A DNA stretch of 64,000 nucleotides from Verrucomicrobiota bacterium (GCA_003641745.1 QNAI01000002.1:1-64000); one strand, 5' to 3'. Positions 46,627-57,039 are shown, counted from the first letter of the stretch. The notes: generated from the letters alone by a model not told the origin. A program made the numbers and translations.

Positions 46627-47670
46627 ATGAAGGCACACGCTCTACGATTTCTAGGTCTGGTCGGTCGCAAGGTGGGCCTGTTCGTGGCTATCTTTTTGAT
46701 CGCCAGCCTGGCTCTTTTCACCGCCATACGGGCGATCCCGGGTGATCCGGTGGCTCTGCGTCTCAAAAACCCGGATCCGGAACGGGTGGCTCAGGAGCGG
46801 GCCCGCCTGGGCCTGGATGATCCAGTCATCCACCAGTATGTCATCTATGTGAAGCGATTCTGGACCGGTGACTGGGGGCGCAGTCTGCTGTCGGCGCGTC
46901 CCGTGAGGGAGGATGTTTCCCGATACTTTCCGGCGACACTCGAGTTGAGCTTTTGCGGCCTTTTTCTAGGTATTCTGATCGGGGTTCTGACGGCGGTGTT
47001 CGCCGAGGTATTCCATCTCGGTATCCTGCGTCGCCTGTCCTTCCTGTTGGGGACGATCGGCCTCACGCTGCCAATATTCTGGATCGGTCTCCTGTCCCTT
47101 ATCGTGGGCAGTCTCTGGCTCGGTTGGTTCCCGGGCGGTGGACGATTCGATTTCTCCCTGATCAAACCGGCGAATGTGACCGGGTTCCTGACCATCGATT
47201 CCCTCCTGGAGGGAGATCCGGTCAAGTTGGGTGCGGCCCTGAACTACCTGGCTCTGCCGGCATTCTGCCTGTCCTTCTACCCGGCCGCTCAAGTCTGCTC
47301 GATTCTGCGGGCCCGCCTTCAGGATCCGCACCTGGTCACCCTGGTGGCTGCCTTGCGGGCGCGGGGGCTTGGTCCGGTTCGGATCTGGATGCGTCATGTA
47401 TTGAAAGTCGTGAGTGCGCCGGTGGTCACGGTCATCGGGACGAATTTCGGAGCGCTGCTGGGGGGCGCGGTCCTGACCGAAACGGTTTTCTCCTGGCCGG
47501 GCCTGGGTCGCTACATGGTAACGGCAGTCCTCGACCGGGACCTCTACGTGGTTCAGAATGTGCTCCTGCTCGTCATTCTTCTTGTGGTATCGGTCGTGTT
47601 TCTGGCCGACTTCATCGCCTACCTGATCAATCCAGTAGCCATCCGCGATTCGGAGGGTGAGGAGTCGTGA
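46627..47670 (+). CDS. Peptide ABC transporter permease (DppB type)
   Basis: A 347-residue inner-membrane permease with six helices. It has the DppB N-terminal helix and RAIPGDPVALRLKN (about 35-48), RARLGLDDPVIHQYVIYVKRFWTGDWGRSL (about 58-87) typical of the family, and the cytoplasmic EAA-type loop ALRARGLGPVRIWMRHVLK (about 241-259), which contacts the ATPase. ETVFSWPGLGRYMVTAV completes the signature. Its last codons overlap the next gene by GTGA. Confidence 0.95.
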   Translation: MKAHALRFLGLVGRKVGLFVAIFLIASLALFTAIRAIPGDPVALRLKNPDPERVAQERARLGLDDPVIHQYVIYVKRFWTGDWGRSLLSARPVREDVSRYFPATLELSFCGLFLGILIGVLTAVFAEVFHLGILRRLSFLLGTIGLTLPIFWIGLLSLIVGSLWLGWFPGGGRFDFSLIKPANVTGFLTIDSLLEGDPVKLGAALNYLALPAFCLSFYPAAQVCSILRARLQDPHLVTLVAALRARGLGPVRIWMRHVLKVVSAPVVTVIGTNFGALLGGAVLTETVFSWPGLGRYMVTAVLDRDLYVVQNVLLLVILLVVSVVFLADFIAYLINPVAIRDSEGEES

Positions 47671-48473
47671 GTCGCCGTTCGATCAAGGGATGGAGTGTGA
47701 CCGGTGTCATTGCCGCGGTCTGGATGGTCTGGGCGCTGACCGGGTTGATCTACACGCCTTACGATCCGCAGGCCCAGGAGTTTCTGGATCTCAGGCTGAG
47801 CGGATTTGTCTCCGGTCACCTGTTCGGGGTGGACGGACTGGGAAGGGACATGCTCAGCCGGCTGTGGCGGGGTTCGGGAGTGACGGTGGTTCTCGGGTTG
47901 CTGGCGAGCTCGCTTACCCTGCTTCTTGCATCGCTTCTGCTGGCGGCCGAGCGATCGGGGCCATTGGTATTAAAGAAATTGATACAAGGAGTCGTGTCGA
48001 TCGGCATTGCCCTGCCGGTTCTCTTTGTCGGGTTGCTCTTCCTCGTTTTCCTGGAACCCTCCCCGGGAACCCTGGTCATGGCGGTGGCCATAGGGAGCGT
48101 GCCGTTCGGATATCGGCAGCTGCGCGTGTTATGGGCCGAACAGGCCGGTGCGTTGCATGTCGCGGCCAGTCGGGCGTTGGGCGCTCGCCGCCGTCACATC
48201 GTCCGCTTTTCGATCTGGCCCAACGCCCGCCTGCAGATTTTGTCGCTGGCCAGGCTGCTTTTTGCGGTTGGCGTGCTCGAATTGAGCGGCCTGACCTTTC
48301 TTGGTTTGACCGGTGATCCGGATCTGCCGGAGTTGGGCACGATCCTGCGCCACAACCAGGCCTATCTGTTTCAGGAACCCTCCCTTGTCATCTGGCCGGG
48401 ATTATTCCTGAGCGGTCTTCTGCTGGTGGTGCATCTGTCGAACGTTCGCGGACGTTCGACAGACAAAAATTAA
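47667..48473 (+). CDS. Peptide ABC transporter permease (DppC type)
   Basis: The 268-residue partner permease. Landmarks are FGVDGLGRDMLSRLWRGSGVTVVLGLLAS (about 53-81) and the EAA-type loop SRALGARRRHIVRFSIWPNARLQIL (about 168-192), followed by FLGLTGDPDLPELGTIL. The start is GTG at 47667, fused to the stop of the preceding gene by a four-base overlap. The family's ALxxxG region is slightly degenerate. The gene ends in a strong hairpin (48434-48463). No DppD/DppF ATPase genes follow, so the importer must use ATPases encoded elsewhere. Confidence 0.94.
   Translation: MSRRSIKGWSVTGVIAAVWMVWALTGLIYTPYDPQAQEFLDLRLSGFVSGHLFGVDGLGRDMLSRLWRGSGVTVVLGLLASSLTLLLASLLLAAERSGPLVLKKLIQGVVSIGIALPVLFVGLLFLVFLEPSPGTLVMAVAIGSVPFGYRQLRVLWAEQAGALHVAASRALGARRRHIVRFSIWPNARLQILSLARLLFAVGVLELSGLTFLGLTGDPDLPELGTILRHNQAYLFQEPSLVIWPGLFLSGLLLVVHLSNVRGRSTDKN
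48434..48463 (+). terminator. Hairpin at the 3' end of the permease gene
   Basis: TCTGTCGAACG and CGTTCGACAGA form an 11-bp stem around 8 bases, inside the last codons of dppC-type gene. The gene downstream is convergent, so it could terminate both transcripts, but there is no T-run on either side. Confidence 0.4.
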
Positions 48474-48547
48474 GAGATGCGAATCCTGAATGAGTTGGCG
48501 CCCGCTCGTGAGTCGGGTTGCAAACACTTCTGCCTTCTCACTTTCCC

Positions 48548-49339
48548 TTACACCGGTTTGACGGCGCGGTCGGGATCGAGGATGGAGTCTTCCCGGGTGG
48601 CGCGATCGGTGTTTCGAAGCGGCCAGAAATCAACTGCCAGCTCATCTGAATGGTGGAGCACGGGAGGCTCGGATGGTTCAGGCAGTCCAGCGGCTGAAAG
48701 GAGGGTCGACTCGTATTCTTCGAGAGTCGCAGAGCGGAGCGACCAAGGTTCGTGCCTGATTTCACCGGTCTGGATCTGGCCTTTTATTTTGGTAAAGATG
48801 CGGTATCTTTCGGTGAGAAACCACGCAAGCGAGCCCGGTTTGATACGGCCGATTGGTGAGCCTGAGCGCCAATCGGCGCGGAAACCGATGCCTTTACCGG
48901 TCTTTCCGAGACGTTGGCTTCGGAAAGAGAAGCGGACATTCTCATGTTCGGTGTCGATCGAAGCCCTGAAATAGGGAAGGTGGTAGACAGAACGAGCGAG
49001 CCAGACAGCCATGGGATTGGAGGCGTCCAGCGAGAAGAACCAGACACCCGGTTCCCCGTGATGTGTCACGTAGGTGCGAGCGTTGATTTGGGAAAACGAG
49101 CTGAGGCCGGGAAGAGCGGGCCCCAAAGCGGGTCGGGCATCTGTCATCGAAAACGGAATCAGGCCGATCCAGGCGGATCCGTCATGTTGATCAACTTCGA
49201 GTTCCGGCGGCAGCAGAGCTCGCAGCAAACTCTCGTCGATTCTCCAGTGCATGAGGAGCAGGCGGCACCAGGTCTGACTCATCAACCGGGCGCCGGATGG
49301 ACGGGAGGTCAGGTGCCGATCCGGTCTGAAGCCCATCAT
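48548..49339 (-). CDS. DUF2071 (YqjF family) protein
   Basis: About 263 residues. The N-terminal region (SQTWCRLLLMHWRIDESLLRALLPPELEVDQHDGSAWIGLIPF) is the DUF2071 signature, with the later elements RTYVTHHGEPGVWFFSLDAS, SVYHLPYFRA and WFLTERYRIFTK. These proteins are cytoplasmic, acetoacetate-decarboxylase-like in fold, and of unknown activity. The open frame extends upstream to ATG 49408 with a Shine-Dalgarno-like GGAG; the start at 49339 matches the family better, but the longer form is possible. It is divergent from rpsT. Confidence 0.9.
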   Translation of the reverse strand: MMGFRPDRHLTSRPSGARLMSQTWCRLLLMHWRIDESLLRALLPPELEVDQHDGSAWIGLIPFSMTDARPALGPALPGLSSFSQINARTYVTHHGEPGVWFFSLDASNPMAVWLARSVYHLPYFRASIDTEHENVRFSFRSQRLGKTGKGIGFRADWRSGSPIGRIKPGSLAWFLTERYRIFTKIKGQIQTGEIRHEPWSLRSATLEEYESTLLSAAGLPEPSEPPVLHHSDELAVDFWPLRNTDRATREDSILDPDRAVKPV

Positions 49340-49431
49340 GAAACCAGCCAAACACATCCGCCGGCCGAGATAAACAATGAATATGGCGAGATTCGAGGGA
49401 ATGAGCATCGACTCCGGGAAGACAAAATCCC

Positions 49432-49459
49432 TTGACTTCCGGTAGGGGTGGGCAATGTT
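49432..49459 (+). promoter_or_regulatory. Possible rpsT promoter
   Basis: TTGACT (49432-49437) is followed after 16 bp by AATGTT (49454-49459). The spacing is right and it lies 18 bp before the rpsT start, implying a short leader. By eye only. Confidence 0.4.
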
Positions 49460-49477
49460 GGCCGTTTTTCTCCTGCG

Positions 49478-49735
49478 ATGGCCAATACGAAATCAGCAAT
49501 CAAGAACGTTCGGAAGAACATCACGAACCATGCGCGGAATCGTGCCCGGAAGAGTCGGCTCAAGACCATCTCCAAGAAGGTGAGCGCAGCAATCGCCCAA
49601 GGCGACGCAGATACCACCAAAGCGGTTGTTCAAGAATATATGTCGGCTCTGGATACTGCGGCAAAATTGGGCGTCATCCACGCGAACGCAGCCAGTCGCC
49701 TCAAGTCGATCTACTCCAATTACGTGTTTGCCTGA
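49478..49735 (+). CDS. rpsT: 30S ribosomal protein S20
   Basis: An 85-residue basic protein with the S20 start MANTKSAIKNVRKN and later NHARNRARKSRLKTISKK, AIAQGDAD and the C-terminal HANAASRLKSIYSNYV (typical S20 ending in ...KSRL). It binds 16S rRNA in the small subunit. The open frame begins 10 codons earlier at 49448, but ATG 49478 gives exactly the family N-terminus. A strong terminator follows. Confidence 0.98.
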   Translation: MANTKSAIKNVRKNITNHARNRARKSRLKTISKKVSAAIAQGDADTTKAVVQEYMSALDTAAKLGVIHANAASRLKSIYSNYVFA

Positions 49736-49758
49736 GCAGGGAAGCACTCTTGAAATGC

Positions 49759-49792
49759 CCCCCGACCGTCATGCAGGACGTCGGGGGTTTTT
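49759..49792 (+). terminator. Rho-independent terminator of rpsT
   Basis: CCCCCGAC (49759-49766) pairs with GTCGGGGG (49780-49787) and is followed by TTTTT, which matches a classic intrinsic terminator. Confidence 0.9.
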
Positions 49793-49823
49793 CATTTTCC
49801 AAGGGGAGGGGTAGCAGTCAACG

Positions 49824-50627
49824 ATGACAGACGAAGCGAAATTCATCTCATTTCCCGAGGGACGGCTGACCGAGGCGTCGGTTCGGCTGGATCTCATCGC
49901 TGATCACGACGGTTGGTTTGCCCTTTCCAAACCGCCCGGGTTGGTCCTGGTTCCCGATCCATGGCAGGCAGGCACAGTGGATCTTGTTTCCGCTCTCCGG
50001 GCTGAAGTCAGTGCCGGCAAGAACCAGTTGGCTTCGCTCGGAATCGTGGCTCCAAGTGCGATCAACCGTATTGATGTGGACGAGTCGGGAGTCGCAATCC
50101 TGGCCAAGAACGACGATGCCGCTGCAACTCTGAGAAATCTGCTTGGTTCGGCCGGATTGAAGATGACCTATGAATTCCTGGCCGAAGGGTCGGCTGGGGA
50201 TACAGTCCTGGAGTGCTCTCTTCCGTTGTCACGACACCGTGAACAGCAACGTGTACTGGTTTCGCATCGATCCGGGAAGAAGGCATCGACTGTGTTCAGA
50301 AGAACCGAGTCATTCGGTCTGGTTTCTCAGTGGGAGGCTGAAACTTTCTACAGCCGCATCCACCAGATACGGATCCATGCGGCTGAGAGCGGTCTCGGCA
50401 TCCTGGGCGAACGGCTCTATAAGTCGGTGCCGTTTGTTTATCTTTCAGATCTGAAAAGGAAATTTCGGCGGAGGGGAAGGCCGGAGCGGCCAATCTATGG
50501 CCACATTGCACTGCACTTGAAGCGGGTTGAAATAATGGTTCCCGATCAGGCACCGATAAGGATCGAGGCGTCGCTGCCCAGGAGTTATTCTGCTCTGATC
50601 AAAAGGTTGCGCCAGTACTCGACCTGA
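49824..50627 (+). CDS. RluA-family pseudouridine synthase
   Basis: A 267-residue enzyme without an S4 domain. The catalytic block NRIDVDESGVAILAK (about 81-95) keeps the aspartate (D84) of the family's HRLDxxTSG motif, but has Asn for His and Glu for Thr. FYSRIHQIRIHAAESGLGILGERLYK (about 188-213) is the conserved uridine-binding segment. It would isomerise a uridine in rRNA or tRNA; the target is unknown. ATG at 49824 follows GGGGAGGGG by about 12 bp. Confidence 0.9.
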   Translation: MTDEAKFISFPEGRLTEASVRLDLIADHDGWFALSKPPGLVLVPDPWQAGTVDLVSALRAEVSAGKNQLASLGIVAPSAINRIDVDESGVAILAKNDDAAATLRNLLGSAGLKMTYEFLAEGSAGDTVLECSLPLSRHREQQRVLVSHRSGKKASTVFRRTESFGLVSQWEAETFYSRIHQIRIHAAESGLGILGERLYKSVPFVYLSDLKRKFRRRGRPERPIYGHIALHLKRVEIMVPDQAPIRIEASLPRSYSALIKRLRQYST

Positions 50628-50655
50628 CGGGTAGGCGCCCGAGGGACCGCTTGAA

Positions 50656-50738
50656 GGGGGCGAAGCTCTACCGAGGCAGCTGTGTGGTCGACATCAGCCA
50701 ATCTCCCATTGGCATGCAGGATTTTGAGCAATGACCTC
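50656..50738 (-). repeat. Family A hairpin, long variant, copy 7
   Basis: An 83-bp form with about 30 extra bases, containing CTACCGAGGCAGCTGTG, inserted in one arm; the right half (CCATTGGCATGCAGG...AATGACCTC) is the usual one. The outer arm has GGGGGCG in place of GGGGTCA. Confidence 0.75.
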
Positions 50739-50758
50739 GGGGATTCGGACCTGTTGAA

Positions 50759-50812
50759 GGGGTCAAAGCACATAATCTCGCATTGGCATGCAAGATTATG
50801 AGCAATGACCCC
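50759..50812 (-). repeat. Family A hairpin, copy 8
   Basis: A 54-bp copy with inner stem ATAATCT/AGATTAT and outer arms GGGGTCA and TGACCCC. It lies 20 bp after copy 7 and 57 bp before the AddB-like gene. Confidence 0.9.
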
Positions 50813-50868
50813 GTTTTGCGGAAAGCGGTGGTCAAATCGATCTGGACGCTTAGCTTGAGGGGTGCCCA

Positions 50869-53787
50869 ATGTTTGATCCGAGCCTGAAACATCAGCTCTT
50901 CTTGACCCAGGATTGGGAGGCTGCCTGGCGACTGGTGGTCAAGCCGTGGTTGACTGAGTCCGAAGGTGTGAACATTGGAACCGTGGTGGTCCCGACGCGG
51001 GGTCAGGCCCGGGCGATGCGTTCAAGGATGGCGACCGAAGGAATCGCCACAGTCGGAATCCACTTTGTGACGCCCGGATTGATCAGAACTCTGTTGTGCC
51101 GTCATCGTGTGACGGGGGCGGAACTGCCGGATCGGGCAATTCTGGAATTCGGCCTGAACCAGGCATTGGAAGATCTGCGGTTGAGGAGCAGGGGCCTGGA
51201 CGAAGAGGAAGGCTTGACTCATAGTCTCTTGAGCCGCCCAGGAGCTTCGATTGATGACTGGGAGGATCTGGTGAGATCCGGATTGGACGAAGGTTCGTTC
51301 CCACATCCCTTTATCAGGGAGGTATTCAGGCGACTTCGGAGATGGTTGAAGCGGAATGGTTTTCATGTCCCATACGAGGATGATATACAGTCGCACAGGG
51401 TTGGGAAAAGAGACCCAGTTCCGGGGGAGCGGGCCTTGTTCTACGGCTTTTCGGCTGGATGTCGATCGGAGTGGCCTCATCTGTCTTCCTATTGCAGGGA
51501 AGTTGAGCGGATCGTATCGGTCGTGCCGTATCCTTCATTCTCGGGCAAACCGATCGAGGAACAGTGGGTTGAATTGTGGGAGGCGATGGCCGGCTGTGAG
51601 GCCGTGAGTCTGCCCGATCAGGAAGAGCGCGAGAATGGCGAGCTGGCCCGGAATTGGGCCCTGAACCTACCGGGGCCGGGCGGAAACCCGGTTCACGATC
51701 GTGTGCGATTGCTGGTCGGCCAGAATCCAGCGGCAGAGATGGCACGGGTATTCAACCAGGTCGTGAATTGGCTGAGCGGAGGTTCGTGTCAGATCGCAGT
51801 CGTCTTTCCGACGGAATCTCCTGCAGTTGCCGATCTCGGCCGTCGCTTGACCGAAGCGGGGATACGGTTCTGTGATGAGATCTCAACCACCGGAGCCCCG
51901 TCTCAAGAAGTAGGGTTGATACGGGCGCTGCTCATTTATCAGAGGGCGGGCTGCAGGCTTGAAAGCCTTTGGGACCTGGCGCGTCTGTTGCGTGCCACGG
52001 GGCTCATTGGCCTGACTGCGGGGGAGAGTCGCGATTGGATTGAGCGGGTCTTTGACGCGGGTCAATCGCACCGCGTGGCGGACGCGATTGAATTGCCGGA
52101 AATCAGTCGTCTTCGGGGCAGTGATGAGATGATCCGGCTGATTCGCGGAGTCGAATTCTGGCCCGAATCGTTGGCGATCGGCGCCGCGATCGAGCGGGTA
52201 ACCCGCATCGTCGGGGACTGGGGCATTGAGTCGCAGATCCGTAAGGAAGGGTTGGAGCATTTGAGACTTGGCGACGAGCGGGAATATGCGAGGGATTCGG
52301 TGATCGATCTGCTGATCGCATCTCTGCCGGAACGAGCCCCGCGCCGGGGTCTTATCAGGGATGATTTTGCACCCGTCGTTCTGACCACTCGAAAGCGGGC
52401 GGAATCTCTGGTATGGTCGCACGTTATCTTCGCGGGTTCAAACGCTGAGGAGTGGCCATCGCCTCCGGAGGAGACCTATTGGCTTTCAGATGCGGCCAGG
52501 CGTGAGCTGAACCGGAAGCGCGAGGATTCCCTCCAGCTCCCGTTGACGGAAGACGCATCAATTCTCGAACGAATGGATTGCCTGGGCCTCTGCAATAATG
52601 TTGTCGGGGAAATTGCTTTCTCTGCCTGTCTACAGGCAAACGACGGAAGCGAGGGTGAACGCACGCCACATTCCTGGTTGGAGAGGGTTCTTCTGCACAA
52701 AGCTCGTTTTCAGAGGAACAGAGAGGGCGAGTCTGAGCAAACTGTGGATGTGTTTCAGGATGAATGGCGTGCCCTGTCCCGATGCCTTCCGGGCGCACTC
52801 ACCCCATCTGCGGATCTGGGAGATTGGTTGTCTGTCTGGATGGGGCGGAGGGATGCCGAGGCTCCATTCGACCGGTGTTTCTATTGTGCCGAAACCGGTG
52901 GGGCGGATGGTCGCCGGTGGGCGGCTCGTCTCCTGGAACGGGGGTTTTCGGATCCGGTCATTCTATGGTATGAAGGTGTGCTGCACCTTTTCCCGATCGG
53001 TGAACAACCGTTGGAGCGAAGTCGCCGAAAGGAACTCGGACTGCTCGTGCACCGACTGCTGGCACAGGCCCTGCGCGGCGACCATCCTTCCGGGACAATT
53101 CGCCCGGCCCCACCGCCTGAGGTCTGCCGAGACCGGTTGGGGCGGCTCCTGGATTCCTTGCGACGCCGGCGGCCGGAAGATGCCTACTGGGATTCTTTTT
53201 TTCTCGAGCTTTCGTCGATCGCATTTGGATTGTTTGACTCCGTCGCGAGCGAGATCGAAGGTCAGTATCTGGCGGTCGAGTATCCGCTTCCTGGAGACAC
53301 CATGCTGTCGACGGTGCACGGCGGACTCGGCATCAGTGGAAGGGTGGACCTGGCCATTCTCGATCGGCCGGAATGGAACGGCGCCTCGGTAAGGGTATTC
53401 GACTTCAAGACCGGCAGCGACAAGCCGCTCGATGCCGGGAAAATGGGCCGACTGGGACAGTCCCTTCAACTTGGCGTCTACCTGCAATCGTCCCTGGCAC
53501 TCGGTGCTCGGTCCGCTTCGGTGGAGATGATCCGGGTGGGCCATGAACGGGGTCCGGTAATAACCGACGGCGAGTTACCGTCGATCCAGGCGGCTTTCGA
53601 CTTTCTCGGTGGAATGGTGCACACTGGGAAATATGGGCAATTGACGGCCGACCGGACGCGATTCCGAAGGGTGTTTGAAACCCCGCTGGCCTGTGTGCCG
53701 ATACCGACCGCTGTTCTTCAGAGAAAATTTCAGGCGACCTTTCCCGAAAAACCGGACGACGAGGATTTGGATGGGGGTCAGGAGTGA
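50869..53787 (+). CDS. AddB-like PD-(D/E)XK nuclease
   Basis: A 972-residue protein of the AddB/PDDEXK superfamily. The N-terminal two thirds are a divergent UvrD-like fold with no intact Walker A lysine visible (VVVPTRGQARAMRSRM occupies that place). The C-terminal nuclease has GRVDLAILDR (about 823-832) and VFDFKTG (about 844-850), whose Asp and Lys form the PD-(D/E)XK core; a supporting EYPL block precedes it. It should unwind and degrade DNA ends together with AddA. Its end overlaps the next start by GTGA, so the two are strictly coupled. A cysteine cluster typical of some AddB proteins is not evident. Confidence 0.85.
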   Translation: MFDPSLKHQLFLTQDWEAAWRLVVKPWLTESEGVNIGTVVVPTRGQARAMRSRMATEGIATVGIHFVTPGLIRTLLCRHRVTGAELPDRAILEFGLNQALEDLRLRSRGLDEEEGLTHSLLSRPGASIDDWEDLVRSGLDEGSFPHPFIREVFRRLRRWLKRNGFHVPYEDDIQSHRVGKRDPVPGERALFYGFSAGCRSEWPHLSSYCREVERIVSVVPYPSFSGKPIEEQWVELWEAMAGCEAVSLPDQEERENGELARNWALNLPGPGGNPVHDRVRLLVGQNPAAEMARVFNQVVNWLSGGSCQIAVVFPTESPAVADLGRRLTEAGIRFCDEISTTGAPSQEVGLIRALLIYQRAGCRLESLWDLARLLRATGLIGLTAGESRDWIERVFDAGQSHRVADAIELPEISRLRGSDEMIRLIRGVEFWPESLAIGAAIERVTRIVGDWGIESQIRKEGLEHLRLGDEREYARDSVIDLLIASLPERAPRRGLIRDDFAPVVLTTRKRAESLVWSHVIFAGSNAEEWPSPPEETYWLSDAARRELNRKREDSLQLPLTEDASILERMDCLGLCNNVVGEIAFSACLQANDGSEGERTPHSWLERVLLHKARFQRNREGESEQTVDVFQDEWRALSRCLPGALTPSADLGDWLSVWMGRRDAEAPFDRCFYCAETGGADGRRWAARLLERGFSDPVILWYEGVLHLFPIGEQPLERSRRKELGLLVHRLLAQALRGDHPSGTIRPAPPPEVCRDRLGRLLDSLRRRRPEDAYWDSFFLELSSIAFGLFDSVASEIEGQYLAVEYPLPGDTMLSTVHGGLGISGRVDLAILDRPEWNGASVRVFDFKTGSDKPLDAGKMGRLGQSLQLGVYLQSSLALGARSASVEMIRVGHERGPVITDGELPSIQAAFDFLGGMVHTGKYGQLTADRTRFRRVFETPLACVPIPTAVLQRKFQATFPEKPDDEDLDGGQE

Positions 53788-56700
53788 ACCGACCGATCGA
53801 TCAGGACGCGCGCGATCTGTTTTCCTCTGGTCTGGAGCGGAACTATGCGGTCAACGCGAACGCCGGTTCCGGGAAAACAACGGCGATTGCGCAGCGTCTG
53901 GCTGCGATGACCATGAGTCCGGACGCGGTCGAAATGCTATCGAGGACCGTCGTGGTCACATTTACCCGCAAGGCGGCTCTGGAAATCAGGCAGCGGGCTC
54001 GGGCGGAGGTTCTGACCCAGTTGGGCAGGCTGCCTCACTTGGATGAGGGGGCATTGGAAAGCCTCGGCCGGGCGTTCTTCGGGACCATTCACAGTTTCTG
54101 CGTGCTCCTTGCGAGGCGGTATGGCCAACCTCTTGGCGTCAATCTTGACCCTGAGGTGGTGGACGATGGGGAAAACGCGGAACTGTGGGAGGGATTTCTT
54201 GAGCATGACTCGATGCACTGGGAATCGGTCCCGGAAGAGGTTCTCGGTCAGTTTCTCCGATACCAGAACCTCGAGAACGTTTTTTCACTGGCGCAGACCC
54301 TGACTGATCATTCGAGCCGGTCACTGCTGGAAGGGGGTGATCCTGGATCTTCGCCCGATCCGGATTGGTGCGTATTCGACGAATTGATGGCTCGGGTATC
54401 CAGTCGTCGCGGGAAGGCGGTGGAGAGCCTGAAGGCAAACCAGCGGGCTCTGGGTCGATGGGAAACCGCTTTCCGGAAGGGGCACGGGTTTCTCCCCATC
54501 ATCAAACCAACCGGCAAGGGCAATGGTGTCGTGGAGCTGTTCAAAGGGTTCTTTGCTCCGATCAAGGGATGGTCAGCGACGGTGGCTGGTCGCCTGGCGG
54601 CAGAGCTGGCCCAACGTTATCGGGATTACCGTCGGGAGCAGGGCGTGCAGACCTACCTGGACCAGGTCGAATTGGCGAATCGGTTGCTCGAGCGCCCGAA
54701 TATTCTCGATCGAATCCGCCGAGACGGGTATCGGATTCTTCTGGATGAGGCGCAGGACACGGACCCTTTGCAGTTTAATGTCCTGGTCGAAATCGCACGA
54801 CCCCCGGGGGCCTCGCTCGGCAGCTGGCCCGGGGACGGTGCACCTCCCAGACCGGGGCACTTCTGTCTGGTCGGAGACGGTCAGCAGTCGATTTTTGGTG
54901 GCCGGGCTGACATACGTAACTACCAGAGACATGTTGAGGCTTATAGAATGGGATCAGGTGGTGATGTCCTGGATTTCAGTGTGACCTTCCGTCTGCCGAG
55001 CCAGCTGATCGGCTTCATGAACGAATCGGTGGCTCCCGCATTTTCCGAGTTGATCGAACACAACCAAAGTGTCGACGGAGACTGTCTTCAGGTCCCGTAC
55101 CTGGAGCTCTCTCCGCGGCCGAATCCGCTGGCGGGGCAGGTCAGCCGCCGCACGTTTGCTTCGGGTGGCGCCAGGAAGGTGGACGATCGGTTGGAGGCTG
55201 AGCTGGAGCACCTGGCCCGTTTTCTCGTCGGATCGGGCCCTCGTGGGGTAGGGGCCTCTGATTGGTCGGAGATCTGTTTGCTTGCTCCACGAAAGGATTG
55301 GCTGGAGACGGCGCGGCGTATCCTGGTCCGGGAACGTGTCCCGGTTTCGTTGCAGACGCGGGCGAGTCGAAATGGCGATCGACCGGCCTATGCCTGGATT
55401 GCCGGGTTGCTGTCCGTTGTCATCGACCCGGAAAATGGTTTTGAGTGGGTCGGCGTCCTGCGCGAGATTTTCGGTATATCCGATGCGATGCTGGCGGCGT
55501 GCCTGGACGGGGTGGCGCCGGATTTTGGCTCGCCGGATCGGTATCCATCAGCTCTTGGGAAAGCTCTCTCACTGATACGTCCCTTCGTTCTCGGTTGCGA
55601 TGATAGTGGGGTTGAACCTGTCCGTTTTCTGGACGACTTGGTCGAGGCCTGCCTGCTTCGCGATCGATTGCAGGCTCTGGGATCCGGCGACGAGTGTTTC
55701 GAGGATCTGGAAGCCATTCGACTGATTGCGGGTGTGATCTCAGATTCGGACGGTGGTGTGCGGGATCTGCAACGGCGGGTGATCCAGGAGGTCGACAAGG
55801 AGACGCCGTCGGGACAGACGGGGATCGATGCGATCAATCTTTTGACCTGCCATTCCGGCAAGGGACTGGAGTGGCCGGTGGTCATACCAATCGGACTATG
55901 GCGTCCCTTGCTCAGAGCCGCGGATAGGGGGTTTTCGCTGGTCGACGAGGCTCGGCGGCCGCGGGTCTATTTCGATCGGGCGAGTGTCCCCGACGAGAAG
56001 GCGGTTTCGCATGAACGGGAGTCGGCGCGTGAAACGATGCGATTGCTCTACGTGACCCTGACCCGTGCTCAACGGCACCTGATTCTATCCCTATCCGATG
56101 ACCTCAAGGGATTGCCGGGGAGTTTTCTCGATATCTGGTCAGGGGGTGATCCCGATACCTTGGCCCGTCGATTGGGAGGTTTGGTTGATGCTTCGGAGGT
56201 TGTTCTCAAGACCGTGCCCGCGGTCGAAATTGAGCCGCGACCAGTGAATGCCTTGATCCAGGAACCGTCGGCAGACCTCCTGGAGCAGGCTGCTGCGGTG
56301 TCTTCAGGATCACCAACCCGCCGGTTGCCTCACGAGTTGGGGGAGGGGCAAGACCAGATCAGAGCAGTTCGCCACGATGCAGGGATGGATGAACCTCATC
56401 CACCTGCGGATTCGAGTGATCCGATCGACTATGGAATCTGGTGGCATGAGACGATGGAATTCCTTCCGTGGCGGGCCGATCGAGGTGAAATCGACGGATA
56501 CCTTGAAGCCCGTGTCGCCCTCGCGGATCGCGATGGTTTCAGGGAGCGCGGGCAGGAAGAGCTTTCCCGATTCCTGGTCAGTGAACTCTGGAACTGGCTG
56601 AGGGATCCGAACCTCATCCACCATGCGGAAATACCCGTTTTTGCTCCTGGCGGATCGGGAGAATGGATCGACGGAGTGCTGGATCTCTTGTGTCTGAATA

Positions 56701-56915
56701 CGGGCACGGACGAGTTGACCGTCATCGACTGGAAAACCAATCGCAGGTGGGGAGGCGAGTCGGAGGGCGCATTTCTGGATCGGTTGGGTTCGGTCTATCG
56801 ACCGCAACTCAGCGCCTATGCGAGGGCTGTTTCCCAAGCTCTCGGAGGGGCGAACCCGGCATTGCAGGTTTACTCGACCGTCTGTGGGAAGGTGATTGAG
56901 ATAGGAGAGGGGTGA
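53784..56915 (+). CDS. AddA-like UvrD helicase-nuclease
   Basis: A 1043-residue superfamily 1 helicase with a C-terminal nuclease. Motif I is [10 protein letters not shown] (about 24-33), motif Ia [15 protein letters not shown] (about 58-72), motif [16 protein letters not shown] (about 317-330), motif [20 protein letters not shown], motif [16 protein letters not shown] (about 686-700) and motif [17 protein letters not shown] (about 752-766). The nuclease has GVLDLLCLN and VIDWKTNRR (about 979-987). With the upstream AddB-like protein it would repair double-strand breaks at recombination hot spots. The start is GTG 53784. Confidence 0.95.
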
Positions 56916-57039
56916 TTGCGGCCGCATTCAATCCGACAGGGGAACCGAGTGGGGCGGAACGGTCGGCAAGATTATCCTTTACAGGCTCGGCCACCGTACG
57001 CAGCTTGGCTGTTTTTCTCGAAAACCTGGACGTCATTAT

